Assembly (NCBI RefSeq): GCF_019203185.1
Contig: NZ_CP078093.1
Coordinates: 434,001 to 498,000, forward strand
DNA length: 64,000 bases
Reading direction: 5' to 3'
DNA from: Crassaminicella indica
GTDB taxonomy: Bacteria; Bacillota; Clostridia; Peptostreptococcales; Thermotaleaceae
A program made the translations under genes and the position numbers. The notes below the pieces were generated by a model. That model was given only the letters and a program-made list of their open reading frames with translations. It had not been told where the DNA came from and ran no database searches. Positions 19,582-28,848 of the stretch are shown here, piece after piece; within the stretch, counting starts at the first letter, position 1; every line of letters begins with the position of its first letter.

Positions 19582-20316
19582 TTATAAATTGATTTTTCGA
19601 TCCAATAAATACCCTGTAATCATAAATAATATCCCTATTATGCATATAATCATAATAAAATAATAGTTGCTAATATTAAACGTTGGTATTTCTCCATAAA
19701 AACCAATATGTACTAAATGTTTTGTATTATCTACTAATTCCACTATTTTCCCTAATATTTCCGCTATAACAAGAAAGCATATAAAGGATAATAATTTCCC
19801 ATATTTAAAAACAGAAAAAACACTTCTAGCCAAAACAGCAGATAAATAAGCCATTAATATAAATATAATATATCCTAATAAAAACATAACGAAAAATTTC
19901 ATTATATAAGCAATCAATTCATTAGGTATATTTAACTTCATTTGAAGTTCAGGATATTTGCTTATAACTATTAAATAATCTATAAACATTAACAAACCAC
20001 CAAATAGTAAAATTCCAAAGCATTCTAGTATTACCGTGATAATTTTTCCTCCCAAAATTTTATATCCACTTAAAGGGGTAGTGAATAATAAATAGCCTGT
20101 TTCTTTAAATAAGCTATGATACATTCTACCTATATGGTCCACCATCAAAACAATTCCTGCTACAAAAATAATTATCGATGTAATAGCAAAAACTTTTGGA
20201 TCAATATTATCAGGTGATTTTGTTATAATGTATAAATTAAAAAATGTTAATAATATAATCCCTCCCAAAAAAAACTTCCAACGACTCATCCATTCATACT
20301 TTACTAATTTAAGCAT
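19582..20316 (-). CDS. ABC-2-type membrane subunit of a GntR-controlled exporter
   Basis: A 244-residue protein with six hydrophobic segments and no recognisable catalytic motif, fitting an ABC-2-type permease. The start at 20316 (MLKLVKYEWMSRWKFF) has AGGGAGGT about 8 bases upstream and overlaps the end of the ATPase gene by 8 bases, so the two are translationally coupled. The amphipathic opening is typical of such subunits. The substrate is unknown; YtrA-type cassettes in Firmicutes are often linked to cell-envelope stress. Confidence 0.75.
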   Translation of the reverse strand: MLKLVKYEWMSRWKFFLGGIILLTFFNLYIITKSPDNIDPKVFAITSIIIFVAGIVLMVDHIGRMYHSLFKETGYLLFTTPLSGYKILGGKIITVILECFGILLFGGLLMFIDYLIVISKYPELQMKLNIPNELIAYIMKFFVMFLLGYIIFILMAYLSAVLARSVFSVFKYGKLLSFICFLVIAEILGKIVELVDNTKHLVHIGFYGEIPTFNISNYYFIMIICIIGILFMITGYLLDRKINL

Positions 20317-21007
20317 CTTTATATACCTCCCTATATAATTCATCAATAGAAACTCCCTTTTGAATCCTAAAATCCTCTGCATTTCCTGATAATGCAACCT
20401 TTCCTTTATCTATAAATATCACTTCATCTAAAATTCTCTCCAATTCCTTTACTAAATGACTTGAAATAATCAGTGTTTTATCTTCATCACAAGCACTTAC
20501 AATCGCATCCATTATTTTTTCACGAGATATAGGGTCTATGCCATTTAAAGGCTCATCTAAAATATATAGCTTTGCATCTCTTGCAAGCACCAAGCTAAGC
20601 TTTAATCTCCCAAGCATTCCAGTAGACAAAGCACCTACCTTTTGATCTTCATTCAATCCCATAAAAGCAATCAATTCTTTTGCTTTCTCTTCATCAAAAT
20701 CTTCAAACATATCTTTAAAATAATTTATGCAATCTTTTATCTTCATCCATTTATGAAGGTAATTGCTAGTTGGCATATAAGAAACATTCTTTTTTGTTTC
20801 TGTACCTATTCTCTTTTCCATCATGTATATTTCTCCACTAGTTGGTTGCGTAATTCCTGCAATAATTTTCATCAGAGTTGTTTTCCCACTGCCATTAGGC
20901 CCTAATAAACCATATATTTTCCCTTCTTCTATAGTAATATTTAAACCATCTAATGCTTTTTTCCTGATGTACTTTTTTGTTAAATTTTTCACTTCTAAAA
21001 GCTCCAT
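20309..21007 (-). CDS. ABC transporter ATP-binding protein
   Basis: A 232-residue ABC ATPase with Walker A GPNGSGKTT (residue 35 onward), a degenerate signature region LSTGMLGRLKLSLVLA and Walker B KLYILDEPLNGID, then the H-loop ISSHLV. The signature LSTGM in place of LSGGQ is common in drug- or envelope-stress exporters of the CcmA/YtrB type. It is the second gene of gntR-ATPase-permease; its ribosome site (AAGGAGG) lies in the last codons of the regulator gene. It should energise the membrane protein encoded next. Confidence 0.9.
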   Translation of the reverse strand: MELLEVKNLTKKYIRKKALDGLNITIEEGKIYGLLGPNGSGKTTLMKIIAGITQPTSGEIYMMEKRIGTETKKNVSYMPTSNYLHKWMKIKDCINYFKDMFEDFDEEKAKELIAFMGLNEDQKVGALSTGMLGRLKLSLVLARDAKLYILDEPLNGIDPISREKIMDAIVSACDEDKTLIISSHLVKELERILDEVIFIDKGKVALSGNAEDFRIQKGVSIDELYREVYKDA

Positions 21008-21009
21008 TC

Positions 21010-21369
21010 CTACGCCTCCTTCATATACTCATTGATACTTTTTACAATGCCTTCATTCCCATAACCTAATTCTTTCATTCCTTCTACAAAGCTTTTAATC
21101 AATTCATTTGCCATATCTTCCTTGATCTTATTAAGCATTTTCTCATCCTCCGTAACAAAAGACCCCTTTCCTCTTTGAGTAAATGTAACGCCTTCTCTCT
21201 CTAGTTCTTGATATGCCCGCTGTATAGTATTTACATTTACCTTTAACTCACTTGCCATGCTTCTTACTGAAGGAATCTTTTCACCTTTTTTAAGCTTTCC
21301 TAATGTAATTTCCTTTTTTATTTTTTCTATAATTTGTAAATATATCGGTATTCTAGTATCAAACTCCAT
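21010..21369 (-). CDS. GntR-family regulator, YtrA type
   Basis: A 119-residue regulator. Residues 8-75 are the GntR winged helix: PIYLQIIEKIKKEITLGKLK, KIPSVRSMASELKVNVNTI, then RAYQELEREGVTFTQRGKGSF. The C-terminal part is only about 45 residues, as in the small YtrA subgroup. It heads the operon with the ABC exporter and most likely represses its own promoter, where a palindrome overlaps the -10 element. Confidence 0.92.
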   Translation of the reverse strand: MEFDTRIPIYLQIIEKIKKEITLGKLKKGEKIPSVRSMASELKVNVNTIQRAYQELEREGVTFTQRGKGSFVTEDEKMLNKIKEDMANELIKSFVEGMKELGYGNEGIVKSINEYMKEA

Positions 21370-21384
21370 TAACTCACCTCACTT

Positions 21385-21432
21385 GTATTACTGTCATAGT
21401 TAAATAATACACTATTATATTATTTATGTCAA
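21385..21432 (-). promoter_or_regulatory. Promoter and probable operator of the gntR-ABC operon
   Basis: On the minus strand TTGACA (21427-21432), 17 bases, then TATTAT (21404-21409). An inverted repeat GTATTA (21385-21390) / TAATAC (21405-21410) with a 14-base spacer overlaps the -10, the usual place for autorepression by a YtrA-type GntR protein. Confidence 0.65.
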
Positions 21433-21443
21433 TCAATTCCAAA

Positions 21444-21473
21444 TAAAAAACATCTACAAATTTTTGTAGATGT
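21444..21473 (-). terminator. Terminator of the RlmI-like methyltransferase gene
   Basis: ACATCTACAAA (21450-21460) and TTTGTAGATGT (21463-21473) form an 11-base perfect stem; on the minus strand TTTTTTATTT follows. Confidence 0.85.
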
Positions 21474-21483
21474 CAAAATAAAG

Positions 21484-22677
21484 CTACTTTTTAACTTTTA
21501 TAAATACTACCTTTAAATAATTTCCCTCTTTAAATTCTTTTATAGTTCTGAAGTCTTGGGGTAATCTATACTCTTCTAGTATCTCATATTTTTTGCCCAT
21601 TTCTTCAAAAGCTTTTTCTATAAATCCTTTAAATTTTTTCATATCAAAGCTAGCACAATTAGTCGATGCTACTATTATTCCTTCTTTTTCTGTTATATTT
21701 ATAGTTGATTTTAATAAATCCTTATAGTCTTTAGCAGCGCTAAATCGAATTTTTTTAGATTTAGCAAAGCTTGGAGGATCTAATATGACTAAATCAAACT
21801 TTAATTGTTTCTTTTGCGCATATTTAAAATAATGAAATACATCTTCCACAATAATATCTTGTGTTTCATAATCAATACCATTTAAACTAAAATGTTCTAT
21901 AGTTTTAGGAATACTCCTATTTGCAAGATCTACACTTGTAGTTTTTTTTGCTCCACCTATAGCTGCAAAAATAGAGAATGCACCTGTATAAGAAAAAGTA
22001 TTTAAAACATTTTTCCCTCTTGCATACTTATCCCTAATTTTCTTTCTTACCTCTCTTTGGTCTAAAAATACACCTACCATAGCCCCTTCATTCAAATAAA
22101 TTGCAAAATTTACACCATTTTCTTTTACTATCAAAGGCTCTGGTGCTTCTTCTCCCCATACAAAGCTATCTTCATTTATAAACTTTCCTTGTGCATCAAA
22201 TCTCCTCTTCTCATAAATCCCTTTACAATCAGATAAATTTTTCAAAATATCTATTACATAATCTTTAAACCGATAGATTCCTTTACTATACCAATTGATT
22301 AAATAATATCCATCAAAATAGTCAATAGTAAATCCACCTATTCCATCTCCTTCTCCATTAAATACGCGAAAGGCTGTAGTATTTTCATCTGAATAAAATT
22401 TCCCCCTAAAGCTGATTGCCTTTAACAATCTTTTATGGAAAAAAGTATCATTGATTTTCTCTTTTTCATTTGAAGTGAGTACCCATCCACACCCCTTATT
22501 CTGAAGACCATAATACCCCTTCGCAATAAACCTATTCTTATCATCTACTAATTGAATAATCTGCCCTTCTTCTTTTAAATTATCTATATTCTGTACTGCT
22601 TCCTTTAATATGAGTGGATACCCTTTATTATATCTTTTTAAAAACCTATTCTTAATCTTTAATCTGATCTCTTTCAT
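21484..22677 (-). CDS. RlmI-like class I SAM-dependent rRNA methyltransferase
   Basis: A 397-residue protein with an N-terminal PUA-type domain (about 1-75), a middle domain, and a Rossmann methyltransferase domain from about 190. The SAM-binding motif VLNTFSYTGAFSIFAAIGGA, acidic SVDLANRSI, and catalytic-region LVILDPPSFAKSKK with TNCASF match the COG1092 family (RlmI, 23S rRNA m5C). Substrate base is inferred from family only. Single-gene unit: a terminator follows it and no co-directed gene is close upstream. Confidence 0.85.
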   Translation of the reverse strand: MKEIRLKIKNRFLKRYNKGYPLILKEAVQNIDNLKEEGQIIQLVDDKNRFIAKGYYGLQNKGCGWVLTSNEKEKINDTFFHKRLLKAISFRGKFYSDENTTAFRVFNGEGDGIGGFTIDYFDGYYLINWYSKGIYRFKDYVIDILKNLSDCKGIYEKRRFDAQGKFINEDSFVWGEEAPEPLIVKENGVNFAIYLNEGAMVGVFLDQREVRKKIRDKYARGKNVLNTFSYTGAFSIFAAIGGAKKTTSVDLANRSIPKTIEHFSLNGIDYETQDIIVEDVFHYFKYAQKKQLKFDLVILDPPSFAKSKKIRFSAAKDYKDLLKSTINITEKEGIIVASTNCASFDMKKFKGFIEKAFEEMGKKYEILEEYRLPQDFRTIKEFKEGNYLKVVFIKVKK

Positions 22678-22778
22678 ATTTCACACCTCTATTTCTTTTG
22701 CTTAAATATTATAACATATGAAAATGATTTATAACTTATAAAGCATTCATATATTCGTACAATTTAAATAATATAATA

Positions 22779-22801
22779 GCATCTATTTTTTCAATAGATG
22801 C
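22779..22801 (-). terminator. Terminator after phosphoglucomutase
   Basis: GCATCTATT and AATAGATGC form a 9-base stem with a 5-base loop 13 bases after the stop codon; the flank on the minus strand is AT-rich. Confidence 0.65.
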
Positions 22802-22813
22802 CAGTGAAATTTT

Positions 22814-24538
22814 TTATTCTACTTCCTCTAATCTTTTCATAATAATCTTTTCCATAACTTTTAATTTTTCTTGTGAACTTTCTAAATTATCTCCCTTTGT
22901 ATACAAATAAATCTTAATTTTAGGCTCCGTTCCTGATGGACGAATCGCATACCATGAATGATCATCAAATATAAATTTTAATACATTAGCTACAGGTATT
23001 TCAATATTTTCTTCTTTATCCTTTAAAAAGTCAAAAGCAATTTGTTTCTGATAATCTATATATTTAGCTAATTTTCGACCATCAATTTCTGTAGGATATG
23101 TATCTCTATAAGCTTTCATCATTCGATCGATTCTATTTTTCCCTTCTATTCCTTCTAATACTAATGATATAAGCTTTTCTTGATAATATCCATATTTTTT
23201 ATAAATATCTTCTAAAACATCTAAAAGTGTCTTTCCTTGTTTTTTATAATAAGCTGCAGCTTCACATAAAAGCATAGATGAAATCACAGCATCTTTATCT
23301 CTTACAAAGGTTCCTGCCACATACCCAATGCTTTCTTCATATCCAAATACAAAAAAATGATCTCCCTGTTTTTCTAATTCGTTTACAATTCCACAAATAT
23401 TTTTAAATCCAGTTAATGCTTCATAAGTTTTTACCCCATAGGATTTTGCAATAGCCTTTCCTAAATCTCCTGTAACAATAGATTTTACAATATATGAATT
23501 TTCTTTTAATGTTTTCTTCTCTTCTTTTGCTTCTAATATATATTGAATCAATATTGCTCCCATTTGATTACCATTTAAAGCAATATACTCATCTTTTTCA
23601 CCCTTCACCATAGCAGCTACCCTATCACAATCAGGATCTGTAGCTATCAATAAATCTGCTCCATTGCTCTTACCTAATTTTTGTGCATATTTAAAAGCTT
23701 TTACATCCTCTGGATTAGGATACCCAACTGTTGTAAAATCTGGATCTGGCTTTTCTTGTTCAGGTACAACTACTACATTTTTAAACCCTCTTTCTTTTAA
23801 AACCCTTCTAACAGGTATATTCCCTGTTCCATTTAATGGTGTATATACAATATTTATCTCCTTGTCTACATCATCTCTTAAACTTAATCCTTTTACTTTC
23901 TCTATATATGCATCATCTATTTCCTGTCCAATCGTTTGCAAAAGCCCTTTTTTGATAGCTTCCTCCTCATCTGCCTCTTTAATCATAGAAAAATCTTCTA
24001 TACGATTGATATTTTCTGTAATAGCTGATGCCATATCTTCTAGGATTTGAGAGCCTTCTTCCCAATATACTTTATATCCATTATATTCTTTAGGATTATG
24101 ACTAGCAGTAATTACAATACCAGAAGCCGTATTGAGTTTTCTTACTGCAAAAGAAAGCTCAGGCGTTGGGCGCAAATCTTCAAATAAGTAAACTTTTATA
24201 TCATTCCCAGCTAAAACAAGTGCTGTTTTTTTTGCAAATTCCTTTGAAAAATGTCTAGAATCATAAGCAATGACAACGCCACGATCCATATATTCTTTTC
24301 CTTTTTGAACAATAAAATCTGCAAGTCCTTGGGTTGCTCGTGCAATAATATATACATTCATTCGATTAGTTCCTGCACCTATTTTCCCACGAAGCCCTGC
24401 AGTCCCAAATTCTAAATCTTTATAAAAACGATCTTCTATTTCTTCGTAATTATCTTTAATACCCATAAGCTCTTCTCTTGTTTTTTCATCAAAATATTCA
24501 TTACTAACCCACTGCTCATATCTTTTTTGATAATCCAT
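22814..24538 (-). CDS. pgcA: Alpha-phosphoglucomutase/phosphomannomutase
   Basis: A 574-residue alpha-D-phosphohexomutase that interconverts glucose 1-phosphate and glucose 6-phosphate. The catalytic phosphoserine loop is in GIVITASHNPKEYNGYKVYW near residue 140, the metal-binding loop is ATDPDCDRVA near residue 301, the sugar-binding loop is FGYEESIGYV, and the phosphate-binding loop is RPSGTEPKIKIY. Length equals that of PgcA-type enzymes of Firmicutes. It lies 27 bases after a small ferritin-like gene; with the glucokinase upstream it would link glucose uptake to glucose 1-phosphate for wall and polymer synthesis. Confidence 0.93.
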   Translation of the reverse strand: MDYQKRYEQWVSNEYFDEKTREELMGIKDNYEEIEDRFYKDLEFGTAGLRGKIGAGTNRMNVYIIARATQGLADFIVQKGKEYMDRGVVIAYDSRHFSKEFAKKTALVLAGNDIKVYLFEDLRPTPELSFAVRKLNTASGIVITASHNPKEYNGYKVYWEEGSQILEDMASAITENINRIEDFSMIKEADEEEAIKKGLLQTIGQEIDDAYIEKVKGLSLRDDVDKEINIVYTPLNGTGNIPVRRVLKERGFKNVVVVPEQEKPDPDFTTVGYPNPEDVKAFKYAQKLGKSNGADLLIATDPDCDRVAAMVKGEKDEYIALNGNQMGAILIQYILEAKEEKKTLKENSYIVKSIVTGDLGKAIAKSYGVKTYEALTGFKNICGIVNELEKQGDHFFVFGYEESIGYVAGTFVRDKDAVISSMLLCEAAAYYKKQGKTLLDVLEDIYKKYGYYQEKLISLVLEGIEGKNRIDRMMKAYRDTYPTEIDGRKLAKYIDYQKQIAFDFLKDKEENIEIPVANVLKFIFDDHSWYAIRPSGTEPKIKIYLYTKGDNLESSQEKLKVMEKIIMKRLEEVE

Positions 24539-24565
24539 GCTGTTTCCCTCCTATAAATTTTTCAT

Positions 24566-25033
24566 TTAATTTTTAATAAACATTTGTAAATTTTTAATAT
24601 GATTTTGTTTTTCCTCTATTATAGCAGATAAAATTTTATATGCTTTCCTATCCGTATCCTCTTGTTTTTTTACTAATCTTCCTTGAATATCTATATAAAA
24701 TGCCACAATCTTTTTCTCAAAGTCTACTGAGAATTCTAGAAACTCCTTTACATTCTTAATCTCTGGGCTTTCAAATCTTTGTAAAAATTTGTTGAACAAA
24801 AAAGAAATCTTATCATATGTAGCAAAATCTATTACCTCATCATCCTTTTCAAGTTCAAGCTTTAATTTCTCATAATAAGCAATATTTTTGGCAACACTTT
24901 TTACTAATATATTTGCAGCAAGTGTAACTCTAAAATCTTGCTCCATAATTTCACCAATATTTTTATACATTTCATATCTTTTCTTTGCAATAACAATAGC
25001 TTTATTAATCAAATCTATTACAGTATATGCCAC
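24566..25033 (-). CDS. Small helical protein, possibly ferritin-like
   Basis: A 155-residue all-helical protein that I do not recognise firmly. The C-terminal third (FEKKIVAFYIDIQGRLVKK, then ILSAIIEEKQNHIKNL) has the spacing of a rubrerythrin or ferritin-like helix pair with a Glu followed by an EExxH-like EEKQNH motif. The first half shows only one other plausible acidic ligand region, so metal binding is uncertain. Translation appears to begin at a GTG (25033) behind GGAAG-type purine repeats. It is directly upstream of pgcA and probably co-transcribed. Confidence 0.6.
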   Translation of the reverse strand: MAYTVIDLINKAIVIAKKRYEMYKNIGEIMEQDFRVTLAANILVKSVAKNIAYYEKLKLELEKDDEVIDFATYDKISFLFNKFLQRFESPEIKNVKEFLEFSVDFEKKIVAFYIDIQGRLVKKQEDTDRKAYKILSAIIEEKQNHIKNLQMFIKN

Positions 25034-25127
25034 CTTCCTCTTCCTTCCTAAAGATATTATATATGGCTTTTCATTATTAATATACCATAAAATGTAATAT
25101 CAAGTATATTTTTATACTTTCTATATT

Positions 25128-25156
25128 AAAAATACCCCTTCTTTTAAAGAGGTATT
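25128..25156 (-). terminator. Terminator after the glucokinase gene
   Basis: AATACC (25131-25136) pairs with GGTATT (25151-25156) with additional inner pairing, and the minus-strand flank is TTTTTAAT. Confidence 0.6.
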
Positions 25157-25169
25157 CATAAAAATATGA

Positions 25170-26123
25170 TTATTTATAAAAAACAAGAGCTCCAGCTCCT
25201 ACCAAGCCACAATCATCTCTATGTGCCTTTTTAATATTGCATATCTCAATATTTGGTTTTAATGACATACTGTTAATAGTTTCAATCATCTTATCATAAA
25301 AAAGCTCTAAGCCATTTGAAACCCCACCACCTATACTAATTTTTTCAGGATTATAAAGAGCAATAATATTATAAATCCCTATTCCAAGATAATATCCTTC
25401 ATTTTCCACAATCTCAATAGCTAGTGCATCTCCCTCTTTAGCAGCCTCAAATACGTGTTCAGCCTTTACACAATCCTCTCCTGCTATTTTTGAAATCAAG
25501 CTTTCTCTCCCCTCTGAAAGCTTTTCTCTTGCAATTCTTCCTATAGCAGTTCCTGAGGCATAAGCCTCCAAACATCCATAATTACCACAGTTACATTTAG
25601 GTCCATTTAGGCTTATAATAGTATGTCCTACTTCAAAAGCATTTGAATTTCCACCCTTCTGAAGCTTTCCATCTATAATAGCACCTCCGCCAACTCCTGT
25701 ACTTACAGTTATATAAACAAAGTTTTTAGAACCCTTTCCAAATCCAAATAAATATTCTCCTAATGCTGCAGCATTTCCGTCATTCTCTAGCTTTATAGGT
25801 ATATTTTCAAAATCCTCTGCAAGACTTTTTACGATTTCAACATTTTCCCATCCTTTTAGATTAGCACTCTTAATAATTATTCCCTTTTCACTATCTAAAG
25901 GTCCAGGTGAACCGATTCCTATCCCCTTTAAGCTTTCCTCTTTTAAGCCAAGCTTTTCTAATAATTCATATATAGTATTTTTCATTCTCTTTATAGCTTG
26001 CTTTGGTCCCTTTTCTACAAAGGTAGGAATTTTAATATGCTCTAAAACCTCTCCATTTTTTGTCATAATTCCTATATTCATCTTTGTTCCACCCAGATCA
26101 ATAGCACAATAAACTTTCATCAT
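25170..26123 (-). CDS. glcK: ROK-family glucokinase
   Basis: A 317-residue ROK kinase. AIDLGGTKMNIGIM at the N-terminus is the ATP phosphate-binding loop, ENDGNAAALGEYLFG contains the catalytic Asp, and VGHTIISLNGPKCNCGNYGC carries the zinc-binding CxCGxxGC motif. Glucose phosphorylation is the most common activity of this clade, though N-acetylglucosamine or mannose kinases look similar. GGAGGTG precedes the ATG. It sits alone between terminators, next to the ferritin-like and phosphoglucomutase genes. Confidence 0.87.
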   Translation of the reverse strand: MMKVYCAIDLGGTKMNIGIMTKNGEVLEHIKIPTFVEKGPKQAIKRMKNTIYELLEKLGLKEESLKGIGIGSPGPLDSEKGIIIKSANLKGWENVEIVKSLAEDFENIPIKLENDGNAAALGEYLFGFGKGSKNFVYITVSTGVGGGAIIDGKLQKGGNSNAFEVGHTIISLNGPKCNCGNYGCLEAYASGTAIGRIAREKLSEGRESLISKIAGEDCVKAEHVFEAAKEGDALAIEIVENEGYYLGIGIYNIIALYNPEKISIGGGVSNGLELFYDKMIETINSMSLKPNIEICNIKKAHRDDCGLVGAGALVFYK

Positions 26124-26165
26124 AAATCACCTCCATATAACTTATTATAACAACAAAATGAATAT

Positions 26166-26194
26166 AGGTTAAGCTCTGAATCCAGAACTTAACC
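26166..26194 (-). terminator. Hairpin at the end of the metal-ATPase gene
   Basis: AGGTTAAG/CTTAACCT flanks an inner TCTG/CAGA stem. It overlaps the cadA stop codon; the downstream T-run is weak. Confidence 0.6.
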
Positions 26195-28384
26195 TTTATC
26201 CTTCATAACCCTCATAGCATTCAATATAGCAATCAAAGCAACACCTACATCTGCAAAAACTGCTCCCCATAAATTTGCCATACCTGCTACCCCTAATACC
26301 ATAACAATCCCTTTTACTCCTAATGAAAAGATTATATTTTGCCATACAATTTTTCTTGTTCTTTTTGCAACACGAATAGCTGTTGCCATCTTACTGATTT
26401 CATCTGTCATGAGTACCACATCTGCAGCTTCAATCGCTGCATCAGAACCAAGTCCTCCCATAGCCACACCTATATCAGCCCTTGCAAGTACAGGAGCATC
26501 ATTAATTCCATCTCCTATGAATACAATATTTCCTTTCATACTCTTTTGTATAGCTTCAAGCTTCTCAACCTTTTCGTGTGGCAATAATTCTGCATATACT
26601 TCATCTATTCCTACTTCTTTTGCAATACCTTCTGCTGCTTTTTTATGATCCCCTGTTAGCATAACAAATCTTTTAACCCCTAATTTCATCAGTTGTTCTA
26701 TACCTTTCGCAGAATCCTCTTTTATTTCATCAGATATTATTATTGCTCCTGCATATTTTTCATCTACTGCTATATGCACAATAGTTCCTAATTCATCTAT
26801 TTCTTTATAATCTATATCATATTTTTTCATTAACTTTTTATTTCCTGCCAATACAACCTTTCCATCTACGATTACTTTTACACCATGCCCAGAGATTTCT
26901 TCATAATCCTTCATCAGTTCTTCTTGGATTTTTCCTTTATAGCTTTTTCGTATAGATACTGCAATTGGATGGTTTGAATAATATTCAGCATAAGCAGCAT
27001 AATATATTATCTCATCTTCTTCAAACTCATTTACCGCAATTTTTTTTGTAACATTAAATACACCCTTTGTGATAGTTCCTGTTTTATCAAATACTACTGC
27101 ATCTACCTTATTCAAGGCTTCTAAATAATTTCCTCCCTTTATGAGTATACCATTTTTAGATGCTGCACCAATCCCTCCGAAAAAGCCTAGTGGAATAGAA
27201 ATCACTAATGCACATGGACAAGATACAACCAAGAATATAGCAGCTCTATATATCCATTGTGCAAAGGTAGCTCCTGTAATAAATAGCGGCGGTATTACAG
27301 CAAGCATTAGCGCTACAAAAACAACAGATGGTGTGTAGTATCTTGCAAATTTTGTGATGAATTTTTCTGTTTGTGCCTTCCTGCTACTTGCTCTTTCAAC
27401 CAGTTCTAATATTTTAGATACAGTTGACTCTCTAAAGCCTTTGGTAACTTCTACTGTTAAAACACCATTCTTATTAATAGCTCCACTAAAAACTTCATCT
27501 CCTACTTGAACTTTTCTTGGTATAGCTTCTCCAGTGAGTATAGATGTATCTATCATAGATGCTCCTGCCACAACTTTTCCATCTAACGGAATTTTTTCTC
27601 CTGGTTTTACAATAATATCTTGACCAATATTCACTTCGTCAGGAGATACCTTAAAAATCCCATCTTTTGTTTTTAAATTTGCAAAATCAGGTCGAATATC
27701 AAGTAAAGCTTCTATAGACTTTCTTGAACGATTTACAGCTGCCCCCTCGAAAATCTCTCCTACTCTAAAAAATAACATAACTGCTACAGCTTCTGGAAAT
27801 TCTTTCATTACAAAAGCACTTATTCCTGCAATAGTCATTAAAAAATTTTCGTCTAAAAATTCTCCCCTAAAAATATTTCTTATCGCTTTTAATAAAACAT
27901 CTTTACCAATTAAAAGATAACTTACTACATACAATAACAGCTCAATCCAAAAATTAAATTGAAATATTATAGCTATAAAAAACAATACAGCTCCACTAGT
28001 AAGGGCTATAACCTCTTTTTTATTGAAGTTTTCATGTTCATGATAATGTTCACCACTGCTTCCATTGCTTTGATCATCATGTGCATGATTATGTCCACAA
28101 CAATCCCCATTAGCACCATAATGATTATTCTTATCTAGAAAGCATTCTTTTTTACCTTTATCAACCACTTGCACATGAGGCTCTATTTTTTTTATAATCT
28201 CTTTAATCTCTTTTATAGTCTCCTCTAATTCATAAGCATCAGACTCAATTGTCAGCTTTTTAGTAGCAAAATTTATATCAGCATGAGTAATCTTTTGAAT
28301 TTTTTTTATTCTTCTTTCTATTTTTGCTGCACAATTAGCACATCCGAGTCCCTCTAATAAAAATTCTCTTTGTATCTTATTCAT
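26189..28384 (-). CDS. cadA: Heavy-metal P1B-type ATPase (Zn/Cd/Pb efflux, CadA-like)
   Basis: A 731-residue metal pump. An N-terminal heavy-metal-associated domain has GLGCANCAAKIE, followed by a His-rich linker (GHNHAHDD, GEHYHEHE) near residues 85-120. The transmembrane core has the P1B-2 motif VSCPCALVIS, the phosphorylation loop VVFDKTGTITKG and the hinge VFIGDGINDAPVL. CPC plus the HMA and His-rich tail fits export of Zn2+, Cd2+ or Pb2+ rather than Cu+. The start at 28384 has AAGGGGAA upstream; a longer frame runs to 28408. It follows the ArsR-type gene by 20 bases. Confidence 0.9.
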   Translation of the reverse strand: MNKIQREFLLEGLGCANCAAKIERRIKKIQKITHADINFATKKLTIESDAYELEETIKEIKEIIKKIEPHVQVVDKGKKECFLDKNNHYGANGDCCGHNHAHDDQSNGSSGEHYHEHENFNKKEVIALTSGAVLFFIAIIFQFNFWIELLLYVVSYLLIGKDVLLKAIRNIFRGEFLDENFLMTIAGISAFVMKEFPEAVAVMLFFRVGEIFEGAAVNRSRKSIEALLDIRPDFANLKTKDGIFKVSPDEVNIGQDIIVKPGEKIPLDGKVVAGASMIDTSILTGEAIPRKVQVGDEVFSGAINKNGVLTVEVTKGFRESTVSKILELVERASSRKAQTEKFITKFARYYTPSVVFVALMLAVIPPLFITGATFAQWIYRAAIFLVVSCPCALVISIPLGFFGGIGAASKNGILIKGGNYLEALNKVDAVVFDKTGTITKGVFNVTKKIAVNEFEEDEIIYYAAYAEYYSNHPIAVSIRKSYKGKIQEELMKDYEEISGHGVKVIVDGKVVLAGNKKLMKKYDIDYKEIDELGTIVHIAVDEKYAGAIIISDEIKEDSAKGIEQLMKLGVKRFVMLTGDHKKAAEGIAKEVGIDEVYAELLPHEKVEKLEAIQKSMKGNIVFIGDGINDAPVLARADIGVAMGGLGSDAAIEAADVVLMTDEISKMATAIRVAKRTRKIVWQNIIFSLGVKGIVMVLGVAGMANLWGAVFADVGVALIAILNAMRVMKDKG

Positions 28385-28404
28385 GCACTTTCCCCTTTCA
28401 TATT

Positions 28405-28764
28405 TCATCTATGATTAATATGATGAAGTCCTTGTTCAAATATTTTCTGAACATGCTCATCATCTAAAGAGTAATAAACTACCTTTCCTTCTTTTCTATA
28501 TTTTACAAGTCTTTCTTTTTTTAATATCCTCAATTGATGAGATATAGCAGACTGCTTCATTTCAAGCAATGCTGCAATATCACATACACACATTTCTGCT
28601 TCAAATAAAGCACATATAATTTTAATCCTCGTGCTATCTCCAAATACCTTGAAAAATTCTGCTAAATCATATAATTTTTCTTCCTCAATCATCTTTTCTC
28701 GAACCTTTTTAACTATCTCTTCATGAATAATATTACAGTTACAACAATTATTATTTTGTTCCAT
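28405..28764 (-). CDS. ArsR/SmtB-family metal-responsive repressor (CadC/CzrA-like)
   Basis: A 119-residue winged-helix regulator. It has FKVFGDSTRIKIICALFEAE, the metal-box-like MCVCDIAALLEMKQSAISHQ containing the alpha-3 Cys pair, RILKKERLVKYRKEGKVVYY, and a His-containing C-terminus (GLHHINHR). The N-terminal NNNCCNCNIIHEE adds more Cys, as in CadC. It should release the shared promoter when Zn, Cd or Pb binds, inducing the pump downstream. AGGAGG precedes the ATG. Confidence 0.92.
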   Translation of the reverse strand: MEQNNNCCNCNIIHEEIVKKVREKMIEEEKLYDLAEFFKVFGDSTRIKIICALFEAEMCVCDIAALLEMKQSAISHQLRILKKERLVKYRKEGKVVYYSLDDEHVQKIFEQGLHHINHR

Positions 28765-28848
28765 AATACTCCTCCTTTTGTAGGCTTGATTTCCTTACAT
28801 ACTATTTACGCTAATCTTTTTAGGTTATATATTTCAACTTACTTCACA

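Noticed and set aside
26189-28384. Copper-transporting ATPase instead of Zn/Cd/Pb pump
   Set aside because: The His-rich N-terminal linker, the ArsR/CadC-type partner and the operator type favour divalent metals.
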